A stretch of DNA of 64,000 bases, from positions 1 through 64,000 of the forward strand of contig DASUHD010000178.1 in the NCBI GenBank assembly GCA_036273675.1, read 5' to 3'. The notes under the pieces are model-generated. The model had not been told where the DNA came from. It saw only the letters and a program-made list of their open reading frames with translations, and searched no databases. Numbering within the stretch: the stretch's first letter is position 1; each line of letters opens with the position of its first letter. This document shows, in pieces, positions 27,098 through 35,460 of the stretch. The translations under genes were made by a program, and so were the position numbers. Origin of the DNA: DAHUXT01 sp036273675. GTDB taxonomy: Bacteria > Chloroflexota > Ktedonobacteria > Ktedonobacterales > JADMIN01.

Positions 27098-27859
27098 ATG
27101 CTGACTGATCAACAGATGCCGGATGCCTCCGGCGCGGGAAGCTCCAGCCAGCCTCCCGCGCCGCGCGGGCGGCGTCCGCTGGCGATTGCCGGGGCGGTTG
27201 TCGTGCTGGTGGCGATCATCGCGGGGGTCGTCTGGGGCGTGACGCGCGGGAATGCGGGCGTAGCGAACCATCCAGGCGCCACGCCGAGCGCTACGGTGAC
27301 GCCCGCGCCACGGGTGGTCTATCAGTCCGACTGGTCGCACGGCGCCGATGGCTGGACGCTGCCCGCGACGGCACGGGTTGTCGATGGGCATCTGGCGATC
27401 TCCGGCAGCCAGGCGGTGCAGGTCGAGATTCCCTATGTGCCGACGACGCGCAACTACACGATTGAGATGGACTACCAGATCGTGCGCGCGGAGATTGGGG
27501 GACACTTCGGCCTGACGGCGTTCAACGGCTCTGGCGACCGCCAGTATCTGGCGCAGATGCAGTGTACGCCGATGCACCAGGGCGCGTGGAACCCCTCGCT
27601 GGGAGGATGCGTCGGCGCGGTCCTGGTGACGGCGCGCGGCGGCACGTATCCCGCGGGCCTGTTTACCTCAGACTACGTCGTCCACGGTGGGGCGCAGTCA
27701 TTTAGCCTTGGCCTGGCGGGCGATACCGTCAACTTCTGCTCGTCGGGTGACTGCGTCTCGCCCGTATCGAGCGCGACGCCGCTGGACACCTCGCCGCACC
27801 TGATGATCGAAGACCGCGCCGTCAACCTGATCGTCACGCGCATTGCGGTGCTGGCCTGA
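27098..27859 (+). CDS. Membrane-anchored extracellular protein, unknown function
   Basis: The 253-residue product has a Pro-rich cytoplasmic start, one membrane helix at about residues 29-48 (LAIAGAVVVLVAIIAGVVWG), a Thr/Pro linker and a beta-rich outside domain beginning VVYQSDWSHGADGWTL. That pattern resembles the opening of laminin G/concanavalin-like or DUF1080-type sugar-binding domains. It has paired Cys residues (MQCTPM, GGCVGA, FCSSGDC). It follows the permease genes by 53 bases and may belong to the same transcript, but its role in transport is not established. Confidence 0.65.
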   Translation: MLTDQQMPDASGAGSSSQPPAPRGRRPLAIAGAVVVLVAIIAGVVWGVTRGNAGVANHPGATPSATVTPAPRVVYQSDWSHGADGWTLPATARVVDGHLAISGSQAVQVEIPYVPTTRNYTIEMDYQIVRAEIGGHFGLTAFNGSGDRQYLAQMQCTPMHQGAWNPSLGGCVGAVLVTARGGTYPAGLFTSDYVVHGGAQSFSLGLAGDTVNFCSSGDCVSPVSSATPLDTSPHLMIEDRAVNLIVTRIAVLA

Positions 27860-27868
27860 CAGAGCGGG

Positions 27869-27907
27869 TATCACGCCGAGCGGTCAGGCGAAGTCGTCGG
27901 CGTGATA
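27869..27907. terminator. Perfect inverted repeat after the anchored-protein gene
   Basis: TATCACGCCGA (27869-27879) and its exact complement (27897-27907) flank a 17-base loop, ten bases past the stop at 27859. There is no T run. It is a probable 3' end hairpin, or possibly a regulator site. Confidence 0.45.
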
Positions 27908-27994
27908 TTGTGTATGTAGAAGCCCGCCCTGGGCTTCTCTGGACGAGATGCGCCGTACCCGGTCCGCAAAGTCGACGCATGGAGTCCCACCCCT

Positions 27995-28357
27995 TTGACC
28001 ATCAGTAGCATTCCGCAAATCTTCGGCGCCTTGCTCATCCTCGCTCCCTTTGCCCTTGCGCAGTTCCGCCTGCTTGGCCAGCATTCCTGGCCCTATCTAC
28101 TCCCAAATATGGCTGGCTCGGCTCTACTCTGTGCGCTCGCGCTGCTCGGCGCGCAGTGGGGCTTCGTGCTGCTGGAAAACGTCTGGGCGCTTGTCTCGCT
28201 ATGGGGCCACATTGCCCTGTTACGTGGCAAGCGCACCCCGCCCCGAATCCTTAGCCCAGGCAGGCGGACGGGGGATTGCTGGCCATGTCCTGACCACCTA
28301 CTCTTCCGCGCCGCATATGTGGCTCGTGTTCAACGTGTTGTGCTACTATATCGTTAG
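27995..28357 (+). CDS. CBU_0592-like small membrane protein
   Basis: The 120-residue product opens with IPQIFGALLILAPFALAQF and continues with two more helices ending WALVSLWGHIALLR, the three-helix pattern of the CBU_0592 membrane family (function unknown). The tail after residue 80 is Pro/Arg/Cys-rich and unlike the family, so the reading frame may have been extended by mutation. The start is a TTG with GGAG about 11 bases upstream and is uncertain. Confidence 0.6.
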   Translation: MTISSIPQIFGALLILAPFALAQFRLLGQHSWPYLLPNMAGSALLCALALLGAQWGFVLLENVWALVSLWGHIALLRGKRTPPRILSPGRRTGDCWPCPDHLLFRAAYVARVQRVVLLYR

Positions 28358-28364
28358 GCTAACG
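28352..28364 (+). promoter_or_regulatory. Perfect palindrome upstream of the MarR gene
   Basis: CGTTAG-G-CTAACG is a perfect 13-base palindrome, 80 bases before the MarR start and at the end of the preceding gene. Such short perfect palindromes are typical MarR operators; binding is inferred from position. Confidence 0.45.
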
Positions 28365-28444
28365 AACGATCTGGCTGCGCGCCTCATGCTGGCACGGCGG
28401 ACGGTTTAGCCTGCCTGATATTCTCGGTGGTCATGGAGGCTATC

Positions 28445-28912
28445 ATGTCGAATTCCCCGGCATCCACGTCCGCAACCGGCACGGTCGACGCGCTGGCAGT
28501 CGCTAACCGTCTGCGGCCAGCGTTGTTGCGCATCCACCGCTATCTCCGTTTGGAGGCGCACGAGTTGGGTGTGACCAGCACGCAGGCGAGTCTGCTGGGC
28601 GCGATACAGCGCGCCGGGGGCATTGGCCTGGGTGAGCTGGCCTCCCAGGAGCACATGAGCGCCCCGACCCTGGTGGGCCACATCGACAAGCTCCAGGCGC
28701 TCGGCCTGCTCGAACGCGCGCGCAGTGACCCCAATGATCGGCGCCGGGTCACGCTGAACCTCACGCCCGCGGGAGAAGGCGTGCTCAAGACGCTGCGCGA
28801 ACGCCGGACCGCGTGGCTCGCCGCTCGCCTGGAGGCGCTGACGCCAGAGGCGCTGACAGCCGTAGAGGCCGCCATCGAGCCGCTGTCTCAGCTGGTGAGG
28901 CGCAACGCATGA
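28445..28912 (+). CDS. MarR family transcriptional regulator
   Basis: The 155-residue product has the MarR winged helix: LGVTSTQASLLGAIQRAG, the recognition region HMSAPTLVGHIDKL and the wing DPNDRRRVTLNLTPAG. ATG 28445 has GGAGG six bases upstream, favoured over 28427. The stop overlaps the next gene (ATGA), and MarR regulators often repress an adjacent exporter, so control of the MFS gene is likely. The ligand is probably an aromatic or drug-like compound, as is usual for the family. Confidence 0.92.
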   Translation: MSNSPASTSATGTVDALAVANRLRPALLRIHRYLRLEAHELGVTSTQASLLGAIQRAGGIGLGELASQEHMSAPTLVGHIDKLQALGLLERARSDPNDRRRVTLNLTPAGEGVLKTLRERRTAWLAARLEALTPEALTAVEAAIEPLSQLVRRNA

Positions 28913-30189
28913 GGTTCTCCATGCGCGCTTCAGCAGCGGGTGTTCTCGGCAGTCGCACCTTTACGAGCCTACGCAATCATTACAATTACCGGCTGTATTT
29001 CTCAGGTCAATTTCTCTCCCAGGTCGGCACCTGGTTGCAGAGCGCGGCCATGGCCTGGCTCGTCCTCCAGTTAACCAATTCCGCCTTCGCCGTTGGCCTT
29101 CTGGCCTTCTGGCAATTCGGCCCATACGCGCTGCTTGGCCTCTTTGGCGGCGCGCTCGCCGACCGGTTGGATCACCGCAACACGCTGATCGTAACGCAGG
29201 TGGCGCTTGCGCTCTGCAGCACGATCATTGCCGTGCTGACGCTGACGCACGTGGTTACCCTGTGGGAGGCATATGCGATTGCCGCTATGCGCGGGCTGGC
29301 GCTCGTCCTCAATAATCCCAGCCGCCAGGCGTTCATCTTTCAGATGGTCGGGCGCGAGGAGCTTCCCAACGCCATCGCGCTCAACTCTAGCCTGGCGAAC
29401 GCCACGCGCATTCTGGGGCCGGGCATCGGCGGCATCCTGATCGCCTCGTTCGGTGTAGGCGTCTGCTTCGCAATCGATGCGCTCAGCTATGTGGCGGTTA
29501 TTATCGCGCTGCTGCTTATGCGAGTAGACGAGTTGTTGTCACAGGATCGTGGCCCGCGCACGACGATGTGGACCAGCGTTGTCGAGGGGCTGGGCTTTGT
29601 CCGGCGGACGCCCCCATTGCGGCTTGCGCTCGGAATATTCACCATCATTGCCACGGTCTGTATCAACTTCTCCGTGCTGCTGCCCCTGGTGGCCAGCGAC
29701 ACGTTGCACTCCGACGCCAGGGTCTACGGTCTGATTACCGCATGCTTCGGCGCGGGCGCGTTAGCTGGCGCGCTCATCTCGGCCTCCATCGGGCGCGTGA
29801 GCTGGCCTATTTTGCTGGGGAGCGCGGCGGGGTTTGGTCTGGGTGAGCTTCTGCTCGCGCCGCAGCGTACGGTGCTGAGTGTAGTGGCGCTGATCATCAT
29901 GACGGGCATCTGCTATACCATCTATACCTCGACAACCAACGCGATGGTGCAGTTATCGGCGCCTCCCTATTTGCAGGGCCGGGTGGCTGGACTCTACAGC
30001 TACATCTTTGCTGGCTCCAGCCCGTTCGGCGCGCTGATCGCCGGGAGTCTGGCCGCGCGCGGCGGGACCGAGCTTGCGTTTCTCGTCGCGGGCTGCACCG
30101 CGCTGGCGAGCGCCGCTTTCGGAGTGATCGCGCGACCACGCGATCACGTGCGCGCGAACCCCGCCGAGAAGATTCCCAGGGCTGTCTGA
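28909..30189 (+). CDS. MFS exporter (EntS/MFS_3 type)
   Basis: The 426-residue product has twelve hydrophobic helices and begins its domain with NYRLYFSGQFLSQVGTWLQ, characteristic of the MFS_3 (enterobactin exporter-like) group. The loop 2-3 motif is GGALADRLDHRNT. It should export a small molecule by proton antiport. ATG 28909 overlaps the MarR stop, so translation is coupled. Substrate unknown; context suggests a drug- or metabolite-responsive efflux unit. Confidence 0.9.
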   Translation: MRFSMRASAAGVLGSRTFTSLRNHYNYRLYFSGQFLSQVGTWLQSAAMAWLVLQLTNSAFAVGLLAFWQFGPYALLGLFGGALADRLDHRNTLIVTQVALALCSTIIAVLTLTHVVTLWEAYAIAAMRGLALVLNNPSRQAFIFQMVGREELPNAIALNSSLANATRILGPGIGGILIASFGVGVCFAIDALSYVAVIIALLLMRVDELLSQDRGPRTTMWTSVVEGLGFVRRTPPLRLALGIFTIIATVCINFSVLLPLVASDTLHSDARVYGLITACFGAGALAGALISASIGRVSWPILLGSAAGFGLGELLLAPQRTVLSVVALIIMTGICYTIYTSTTNAMVQLSAPPYLQGRVAGLYSYIFAGSSPFGALIAGSLAARGGTELAFLVAGCTALASAAFGVIARPRDHVRANPAEKIPRAV

Positions 30190-30238
30190 GTGCGACTGCC
30201 CTCGCGCAACATACCCCAACGGGATTGGGAGCGCGAGG

Positions 30239-30270
30239 GCGTGGAGGCGTGGAAGCGTGGATGCGTGGAG
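30239..30270 (+). repeat. Eight-base tandem repeat between MFS and S51 genes
   Basis: GCGTGGAN occurs four times in a row (N being G, A, T, G). It lies downstream of both converging genes. No function is evident. Confidence 0.8.
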
Positions 30271-30321
30271 GCGGTGGTGTACGTGTATGCGGCACGACCG
30301 GCTCCTGGCCGACCCAGCGTC

Positions 30322-31008
30322 TTATGCTTCTTTGGGGGTGAGCAGCTTCCACTGCCCCTCAGAGACGACCTCGACGGCGCCGTCAACCACTTTGATGGCG
30401 GTCTCGTCGTCGATGGCATACGCCGGACCGCCGATGTCGGCCGCCCATTTTTCCGCGGTGGCCATGGTGTTCGACGGCAGGTCCGGGTTGTCGAGGTGCG
30501 GGAAGATCGAGAAGGGAACCACGCCCAGCGTCTTGTCGCCCGCGCCGGTCGGGGAATGCCAGGTGACAAAGTCCTCGCCGATGCGCGGGGTCATCACCAT
30601 GCTCCCGGCGCTCAGTCCCACCCAGACCGTCTTGCTCAGCGACGGCAGCAGGTCCGCCAGGCCAGACGCGCGCATCCAGTGGCACAGGTACGCGGCATCG
30701 CCGCCTTCGACCAGCAGGACGTCTGTCTCTCGGACCAGGGGAACCCAGCGCTCTTCACCGAGGCTGGGCAGCGCGGTAAGTTCTAGCACGCCCATGGACT
30801 TCCACCCCAGTCCAACCATGGGGCAGCGCGGTTCTTGTCCGCTGATGAACCGCCACGCATTGCGCGGACCGGCCATGGGGTGTCCGTAGACGGCCGTGGG
30901 GATGCAGAGGGCATCGCACTCGGCGATCGGTTTGTCCAGCAGCTCGACCAGCGCGTTGTGGATGCTCGCGTTCTTAACGCCACCGGACGTGAGAAGATAC
31001 TTCATCAT
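30322..31008 (-). CDS. Peptidase S51 family protein (dipeptidase E/cyanophycinase-like)
   Basis: The 228-residue product has the S51 fold: VLLVEGGDAAYL, the nucleophile elbow VGLSAGSM with catalytic Ser near residue 131, and HLDNPDLPS carrying the likely catalytic His. Members cut Asp-X dipeptides or cyanophycin-like amides. Length is close to dipeptidase E. GGGAGG lies just before two adjacent ATGs (31008, 31005); either may start. The gene is alone and preceded by a leader hairpin. Confidence 0.85.
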   Translation of the reverse strand: MMKYLLTSGGVKNASIHNALVELLDKPIAECDALCIPTAVYGHPMAGPRNAWRFISGQEPRCPMVGLGWKSMGVLELTALPSLGEERWVPLVRETDVLLVEGGDAAYLCHWMRASGLADLLPSLSKTVWVGLSAGSMVMTPRIGEDFVTWHSPTGAGDKTLGVVPFSIFPHLDNPDLPSNTMATAEKWAADIGGPAYAIDDETAIKVVDGAVEVVSEGQWKLLTPKEA

Positions 31009-31025
31009 GCCTCCCTACAAACACT

Positions 31026-31051
31026 CCCCTTGCGTTTACTACGGCAAGGGG
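31026..31051 (-). promoter_or_regulatory. Hairpin in the leader of the S51 peptidase gene
   Basis: CCCCTTGC (31026-31033) pairs with GCAAGGGG (31044-31051), ending 17 bases before the start codon region on the minus strand. On the plus strand ATTTT follows, so it may instead be a terminator of some rightward transcript. Its role is unclear. Confidence 0.35.
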
Positions 31052-31459
31052 ATTTTCGGGCTACCCGCGGGGCAACCCTTCATGTTGACGTCTGAGGCGG
31101 TATCCCCGCCTCCCGCAAGGAGTGCTCCGCCCGAGGAGGGAACGATTACAGCGCCTTGCGAGCGCGTATTCTCACACCGCACAGAAGAACCGGAAGATGC
31201 TATTACCATAGCTGGGGTCAGGGGTCTGCGCGCCGAGGAGGAGAGGTCACGGCGCTCAAGGCCTGCAATCACGGCCGATGGTCTTCACAGCCTGTTTGAG
31301 AATATGACAGACGCTCGCCGCACCGCTTTTCGAAACTGCCTGTACACGTATCACGATTGAACCTTTCAGCCATTTCGACGCACATACTCTTTGCATAGAC
31401 GTATTGAGGTTCCAGGTTGGGGCCTCCCCAGAGCATCAGGAGGAAGGTTGCCTGACGAC
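31052..31459. other. Intergenic region before the sigma factor gene
   Basis: About 400 bases separate the S51 and sigma factor genes. Only short frames without ribosome sites occur. It probably contains the divergent promoters; none could be placed with confidence. Confidence 0.35.
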
Positions 31460-32032
31460 ATGACGACGCCAGATCCTGTACTCTTGCTCTGGCAGGTCGC
31501 AGAGGGCGACGAAGAAGCGCTACGCCAACTCTATGTCGCGTATCGCCCACGATTGCGGCGCTACCTGTGGCATCAACTCGATGGCGACGGCCACGCGGTA
31601 GAGGAGGCGTTACAGGACACATTCCTCGCGGTTTGGCGCACAGCTGGCGGCTACCGTGGGGACGCGAAAGTCGCGACCTGGCTCTTCCAAATCGCGCATT
31701 ATGTCGCGCTCCGCACGCGCAAGGCCGCGGCCCGGCGTGGGTGGAGCGAGGGCGATCTCGAACGCTCGGAAGAAGCGGCTATTCCGATGGCTACGTCACC
31801 AGAAGACATGGTACTCGGCCAGTTGAGTCTCGACGAGGCGCTAAGTCGTCTCTCGCTGAAGCATCGCGCGGTGCTTCATCTCGTCTTCCAGCAAGGATTC
31901 ACCGCCGAAGAGGCTGCCCAGATCCTTGGGGTTCCCGTCGGAACGGTGAAAAGTCGCATGAGTTATGCCCGTCGGGCGCTCCAAAGAGCACTCGATTGCT
32001 GGGTACCTGAGGATGCACGTCATGACGCCTGA
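31460..32032 (+). CDS. ECF-type RNA polymerase sigma factor
   Basis: The 190-residue product has sigma region 2 (EALRQLYVAYRPRLRRYLWH, then EEALQDTFLAVWR) and region 4 (LSLKHRAVLHLVFQQGFT with LGVPVGTVKSRMSYARRAL), joined by a short linker and lacking regions 1 and 3. ATG 31460 gives the standard start; AGGAGG at about 31439 also allows a TTG start at 31448, adding four residues. The stop overlaps the anti-sigma gene by 11 bases, so both are made together and the sigma factor is presumably held inactive by its neighbour. Confidence 0.93.
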   Translation: MTTPDPVLLLWQVAEGDEEALRQLYVAYRPRLRRYLWHQLDGDGHAVEEALQDTFLAVWRTAGGYRGDAKVATWLFQIAHYVALRTRKAAARRGWSEGDLERSEEAAIPMATSPEDMVLGQLSLDEALSRLSLKHRAVLHLVFQQGFTAEEAAQILGVPVGTVKSRMSYARRALQRALDCWVPEDARHDA

Positions 32033-33590
32033 TCTCTCATGCGCGCAATGCCAGGACTCCTTGCCCTGGTATCTTGCGAACTCACTCTCACATAGCGAAC
32101 GTGCGGCGATGGAGCGCCATCTGGCCTCCTGCGAGCGTTGCGGCGCCGCGCTCGCGGAGTGGCGCGAGATAACTGGGGCAATACGTCGCGCCGACGAACG
32201 TATCCCGCTCGATACCGCATCGGTCACCACCTGGGAAAACATCTCCCATCAATTAGGCGAACAAACCGCCCAGCCATATACAGTCAACGAAAGGACTACT
32301 ATGCGCCTGCATGATAGACATATCTCGGACACCCCCACGCCAGACAGCGAGACGCCCACGATTCGCCCGCGCGGACGCGTCCATGCCTTTGTGGGTCTGG
32401 TCGCGGTGGTGGCGCTCATCGCGCTCAGCGCGGGCATCTTTAGTCACTTCGCTACGCGCGGGAGTTCTCAGCCCGGCCAGGGACCCGCGACGACCCAATC
32501 CAGTTGTGCGCCTTCCCAGGCAACGGCGCATCTCCCGGCGCACACCATTCTCAGCGCCATCGCGCCTCTGGGGACGGATGATGGCTGGGCCGTCGGCGGC
32601 GTATCGAATGCCAATCAGCCCGCTTCGCCGCCTTCCGCGCTGATCCTGCGCCTGCGGAACTGCCACTGGGCCGCGGTAGGGACGCCAATCCCGAACGCCC
32701 GGCTCAACGCCATCTCGATGGACTCCGCCGACGATGGCTGGGCCGTCGGCGTCACGATGACAATCACCGGGGACTATGACCAGCCACTGGTGCTGCACTA
32801 CACACATGATTCCTGGCAGACGGTGAAGGTGGCCGCAAACCCGCAGACGAGCGCCGTGAAGGTGAAGATGACATCCGCAAGCGATGGCTGGATGTTGCTA
32901 TACGATGGCAAACACTTGAACAGCGCCAACTCCCTGGACTATGGGTACTCGCTCTTGCGCTATCAGCATGGGACGTGGGCCAATGTCTCGCTTGGCTTCC
33001 TCAAGCCCTCGATGGTTGTGACGGATCTCGATGCGCGTCAGCCTGGAGAAGTCTGGCTCGTGGGTGAAGATATCACGGTCGTCAACAATATCCAGCCTGC
33101 CTTCGTGGCGCACTACGCTCACGGCGCGTGGACGCCGTACATCGGCGGCGCAATCGGCGCGGGCGCGAGCGGCTTCAACAGTGTTAGTGCGCTTGCGCCA
33201 AACGATGTCTGGGTTGGTGGGGACGGGATATTTCATTTTGACGGCGCGCACTGGAGCAAGGCAAGTATCCATGGCGCTACCAGCGCCTTCATGCCCTCTA
33301 TCTTCCAGATTGCCATGCTCTCTCCCACCCAGGGTTGGGCATTTCCGCAACCTGTCGGGGTCAACGCATTATCTCCAGGCGCGGCATTGCGCTATGATCA
33401 CGGCGTCTGGACGTGGACATCGCCGCACATCAAAGGGGTGAACACCCCCTTACCAATTATCAGCCTCGCGATGTCGTCGCCAACGCAGGGCTGGGCGCTT
33501 GGCCTCCACATTCTATCGGGCAATGACCAGGAAACGCTGCTACTCTCCTATGATGCGGGCGCCTGGGGTGTCGTGCGCCAGCAGTCATAG
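32022..33590 (+). CDS. Membrane anti-sigma factor with outside beta-propeller-like domain
   Basis: The 522-residue product starts with a zinc-binding anti-sigma domain (zf-HC2: CAQCQDSL, HLASCERCG, giving the H-x3-C-x2-C pattern), then a membrane helix (about residues 125-145, FVGLVAVVALIALSAGIF). The remaining 370 residues lie outside and hold repeated DGWAVG and TQGWA motifs about 45-60 residues apart, as in YCF48-type or Kelch-like beta-propellers. Signal sensing by the propeller followed by release of the sigma factor is the inferred role. The zinc domain and overlap with the sigma gene make the pairing firm. Confidence 0.88.
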   Translation: MTPDLSCAQCQDSLPWYLANSLSHSERAAMERHLASCERCGAALAEWREITGAIRRADERIPLDTASVTTWENISHQLGEQTAQPYTVNERTTMRLHDRHISDTPTPDSETPTIRPRGRVHAFVGLVAVVALIALSAGIFSHFATRGSSQPGQGPATTQSSCAPSQATAHLPAHTILSAIAPLGTDDGWAVGGVSNANQPASPPSALILRLRNCHWAAVGTPIPNARLNAISMDSADDGWAVGVTMTITGDYDQPLVLHYTHDSWQTVKVAANPQTSAVKVKMTSASDGWMLLYDGKHLNSANSLDYGYSLLRYQHGTWANVSLGFLKPSMVVTDLDARQPGEVWLVGEDITVVNNIQPAFVAHYAHGAWTPYIGGAIGAGASGFNSVSALAPNDVWVGGDGIFHFDGAHWSKASIHGATSAFMPSIFQIAMLSPTQGWAFPQPVGVNALSPGAALRYDHGVWTWTSPHIKGVNTPLPIISLAMSSPTQGWALGLHILSGNDQETLLLSYDAGAWGVVRQQS

Positions 33591-33618
33591 CGCGCGCACA
33601 ACCTGACCAGAGCCAGAT

Positions 33619-33649
33619 ACTCCCCTTCCACAACTCGTGGAAGGGGAGT
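33619..33649. terminator. Bidirectional terminator-like hairpin
   Basis: A perfect 13-pair stem (ACTCCCCTTCCAC, 33619-33631, with 33637-33649) and five-base loop lie between the convergent anti-sigma gene and the receiver gene. It lacks a T run but its position suits both transcripts. Confidence 0.6.
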
Positions 33650-33705
33650 CAGTCTGTGGTCCGCCAAAGCGTCCGTTTATACTGCGCGTGGTCGTTCGGA
33701 CGCCG

Positions 33706-34077
33706 TCACTCGGGGAGATAACGGCGTATGAGGGCAAGCAGGTCGTCCAGGTCGAATGGTTTGGGGATGAACCCATCGGCCACGATCTCACTGGCGCGCT
33801 GGCGCGAGTCGTGGGCCGCAGTCATCACGATGATCGGCGCGTGTGGCCCGCCCTGCTGGCGATAGGCGCTGGCAAAAGCCCAGCCGTCCATCACCGGCAT
33901 TTTCATATCGAGCAAAATGACGGCTGGCGACGACTCCTCGGTGCGCTCCAGAGCCTCCTTGCCATTGTGCGCGATCATGACCTTATATCCCTCCTCGGCG
34001 AGAAGTGATTCGAGGGTCATGGCGATGGTGTCGTCATCATCCACGACCAGGATGGGCCGTTGGTCTAGTGCCGTCAT
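33706..34077 (-). CDS. Single-domain response regulator
   Basis: The 123-residue product is a receiver domain alone: PILVVDDDDTIAM, phosphorylated Asp in VILLDMKMPVMDGW, and Lys in IPKPFDLDD. ATG 34077 (MTALDQ) with CGGAG just upstream is preferred to 34113. It is the last gene of a three-gene same-strand cluster with two hybrid kinases and is probably a relay or output partner of them. Confidence 0.88.
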   Translation of the reverse strand: MTALDQRPILVVDDDDTIAMTLESLLAEEGYKVMIAHNGKEALERTEESSPAVILLDMKMPVMDGWAFASAYRQQGGPHAPIIVMTAAHDSRQRASEIVADGFIPKPFDLDDLLALIRRYLPE

Positions 34078-34167
34078 GTTACTCCGGTCAGCCGGTCCAT
34101 TCGACCTGCCCAAGTCGTGCCTCCTTGCATTGATAGAGCCACACTGTCGAGACTGCGCCTCCGTCTG

Positions 34168-35427
34168 TTATGGTTGATGTCTCGCCGCCCGCGATGTAGA
34201 TGTGGCGTGTACAGGCAGCCGAATTACAAATCGCGTGCCACCATCTGGCGGGAACTCCGCGCTAATCTCGCCATCATGTTGAGCAATGATTTGCTGGCTG
34301 ATGTAAAGACCGAGGCCCAGACCGGAGCGATGGTCGTCGGCATGCGCCTGATAAAATCGCTCGAAGATCGACCCGCGCCGCTCCGGCGAGATACCGATGC
34401 CATGATCGCGGACGGCAATGAAGATAGATTTCTCGTCAATGTGTCCAACCTCGACGCACACGCGACCACCTTCAGGGCTATATTTGAGCGCGTTATCGAG
34501 CAGGTTGCTCAATACCTGTTCGATGCTCTCAGGGTCAACATCGGCGATCACCTCGCGCTCGGAAGTCAGAACAATCCGATGGCGTATCGTGCGGGCGGTG
34601 AATGAGGTGACGAGATGTTCCGCCAGCGCCGAGATATCGGTCGCCGGACGTTCGAGTGTGAGCTTGCTCTGGTCAAGTCGCGTGACATCCAGCAGCTGGC
34701 CGATCAGCCGCGCCAGCCTGCCCGACTGCTCGTCGACAGCCCGCAGGCCGTTGCTGAGCCACGGTGGGGCCTCAACATCGCTCTTTTTGAGCTTGCGGGC
34801 GATGATCTGTGCGGTGGCGCGTAGTCCTGTTAGTGGCGTTTTCAACTCATGCGCCGCCACCGAGAGAAACTCATCGCGCGCCTGTGTCGCCGCCTCCGCC
34901 GCGATGCGCGCCTCCCGCTCGCCCGCCATCGCCGCCTCCAACGCCGCTGTGCGCTCCTCCACGCGGCGCTCCAGCTCATGGTTCAGCTCCTCGAGCTGGC
35001 GTGTCTTGCGGTACAGGTCAGACAGCACGCTCACCTTCGCCCGCAGAATCTCTGGGATAACCGGTACGGGAATATAGTCGATCGCGCCGACTTCATAGCC
35101 CTTGAGCCGGTCGAGCTCGGTCAGATGGACCGCGGAGACGAAGATGATGGCCGTCTTCTGGTAGCGTGGGTGCTGGCGGATCATCTCAGCAAGCTCGAAG
35201 CCGTCCATCTCCGGCATGCTGACGTCCATCAGGACAATGGCGATCTCCGTTTTGAGGAGATGCCCCAGCGCCTCGCGGGCGGAGGTCGCCTTGATGAGGT
35301 TTGCCCCTACATCCGCGAGAATCGCCTCGTAACTCAGGAGCTTTGCCAGCTGGTCATCGACCATCAGGATGTTCACCTGATCTCCCGATGTTGACGTGGT
35401 TATGTCATGTGTTTCGGCTGCATGCAT
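34168..35427 (-). CDS. Receiver-histidine kinase hybrid, soluble
   Basis: The 419-residue product begins with a receiver domain (VNILMVDDQLAKLL; Asp in IVLMDVSMPEMDG), then a coiled coil (about 140-190), a HisKA domain with the phospho-acceptor His in SVAAHELKTPLTGLRA, and an HATPase domain (NLLDNALKYSPEGG, DHGIGISPE, GLGLGLYIS). The unusual order, receiver first, is typical of relay kinases activated by another kinase. It starts 33 bases after the end of the large hybrid kinase gene, so the two are likely co-transcribed. Confidence 0.9.
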   Translation of the reverse strand: MHAAETHDITTSTSGDQVNILMVDDQLAKLLSYEAILADVGANLIKATSAREALGHLLKTEIAIVLMDVSMPEMDGFELAEMIRQHPRYQKTAIIFVSAVHLTELDRLKGYEVGAIDYIPVPVIPEILRAKVSVLSDLYRKTRQLEELNHELERRVEERTAALEAAMAGEREARIAAEAATQARDEFLSVAAHELKTPLTGLRATAQIIARKLKKSDVEAPPWLSNGLRAVDEQSGRLARLIGQLLDVTRLDQSKLTLERPATDISALAEHLVTSFTARTIRHRIVLTSEREVIADVDPESIEQVLSNLLDNALKYSPEGGRVCVEVGHIDEKSIFIAVRDHGIGISPERRGSIFERFYQAHADDHRSGLGLGLYISQQIIAQHDGEISAEFPPDGGTRFVIRLPVHATSTSRAARHQP

Positions 35428-35460
35428 GAGTGACGCACTCTCTCACTAGAAATAGAGAAT

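Noticed and set aside
31269..31622. A 117-codon minus-strand frame opposite the sigma factor
   Set aside because: It is antisense to a clear ECF sigma gene and has no ribosome site or family features.
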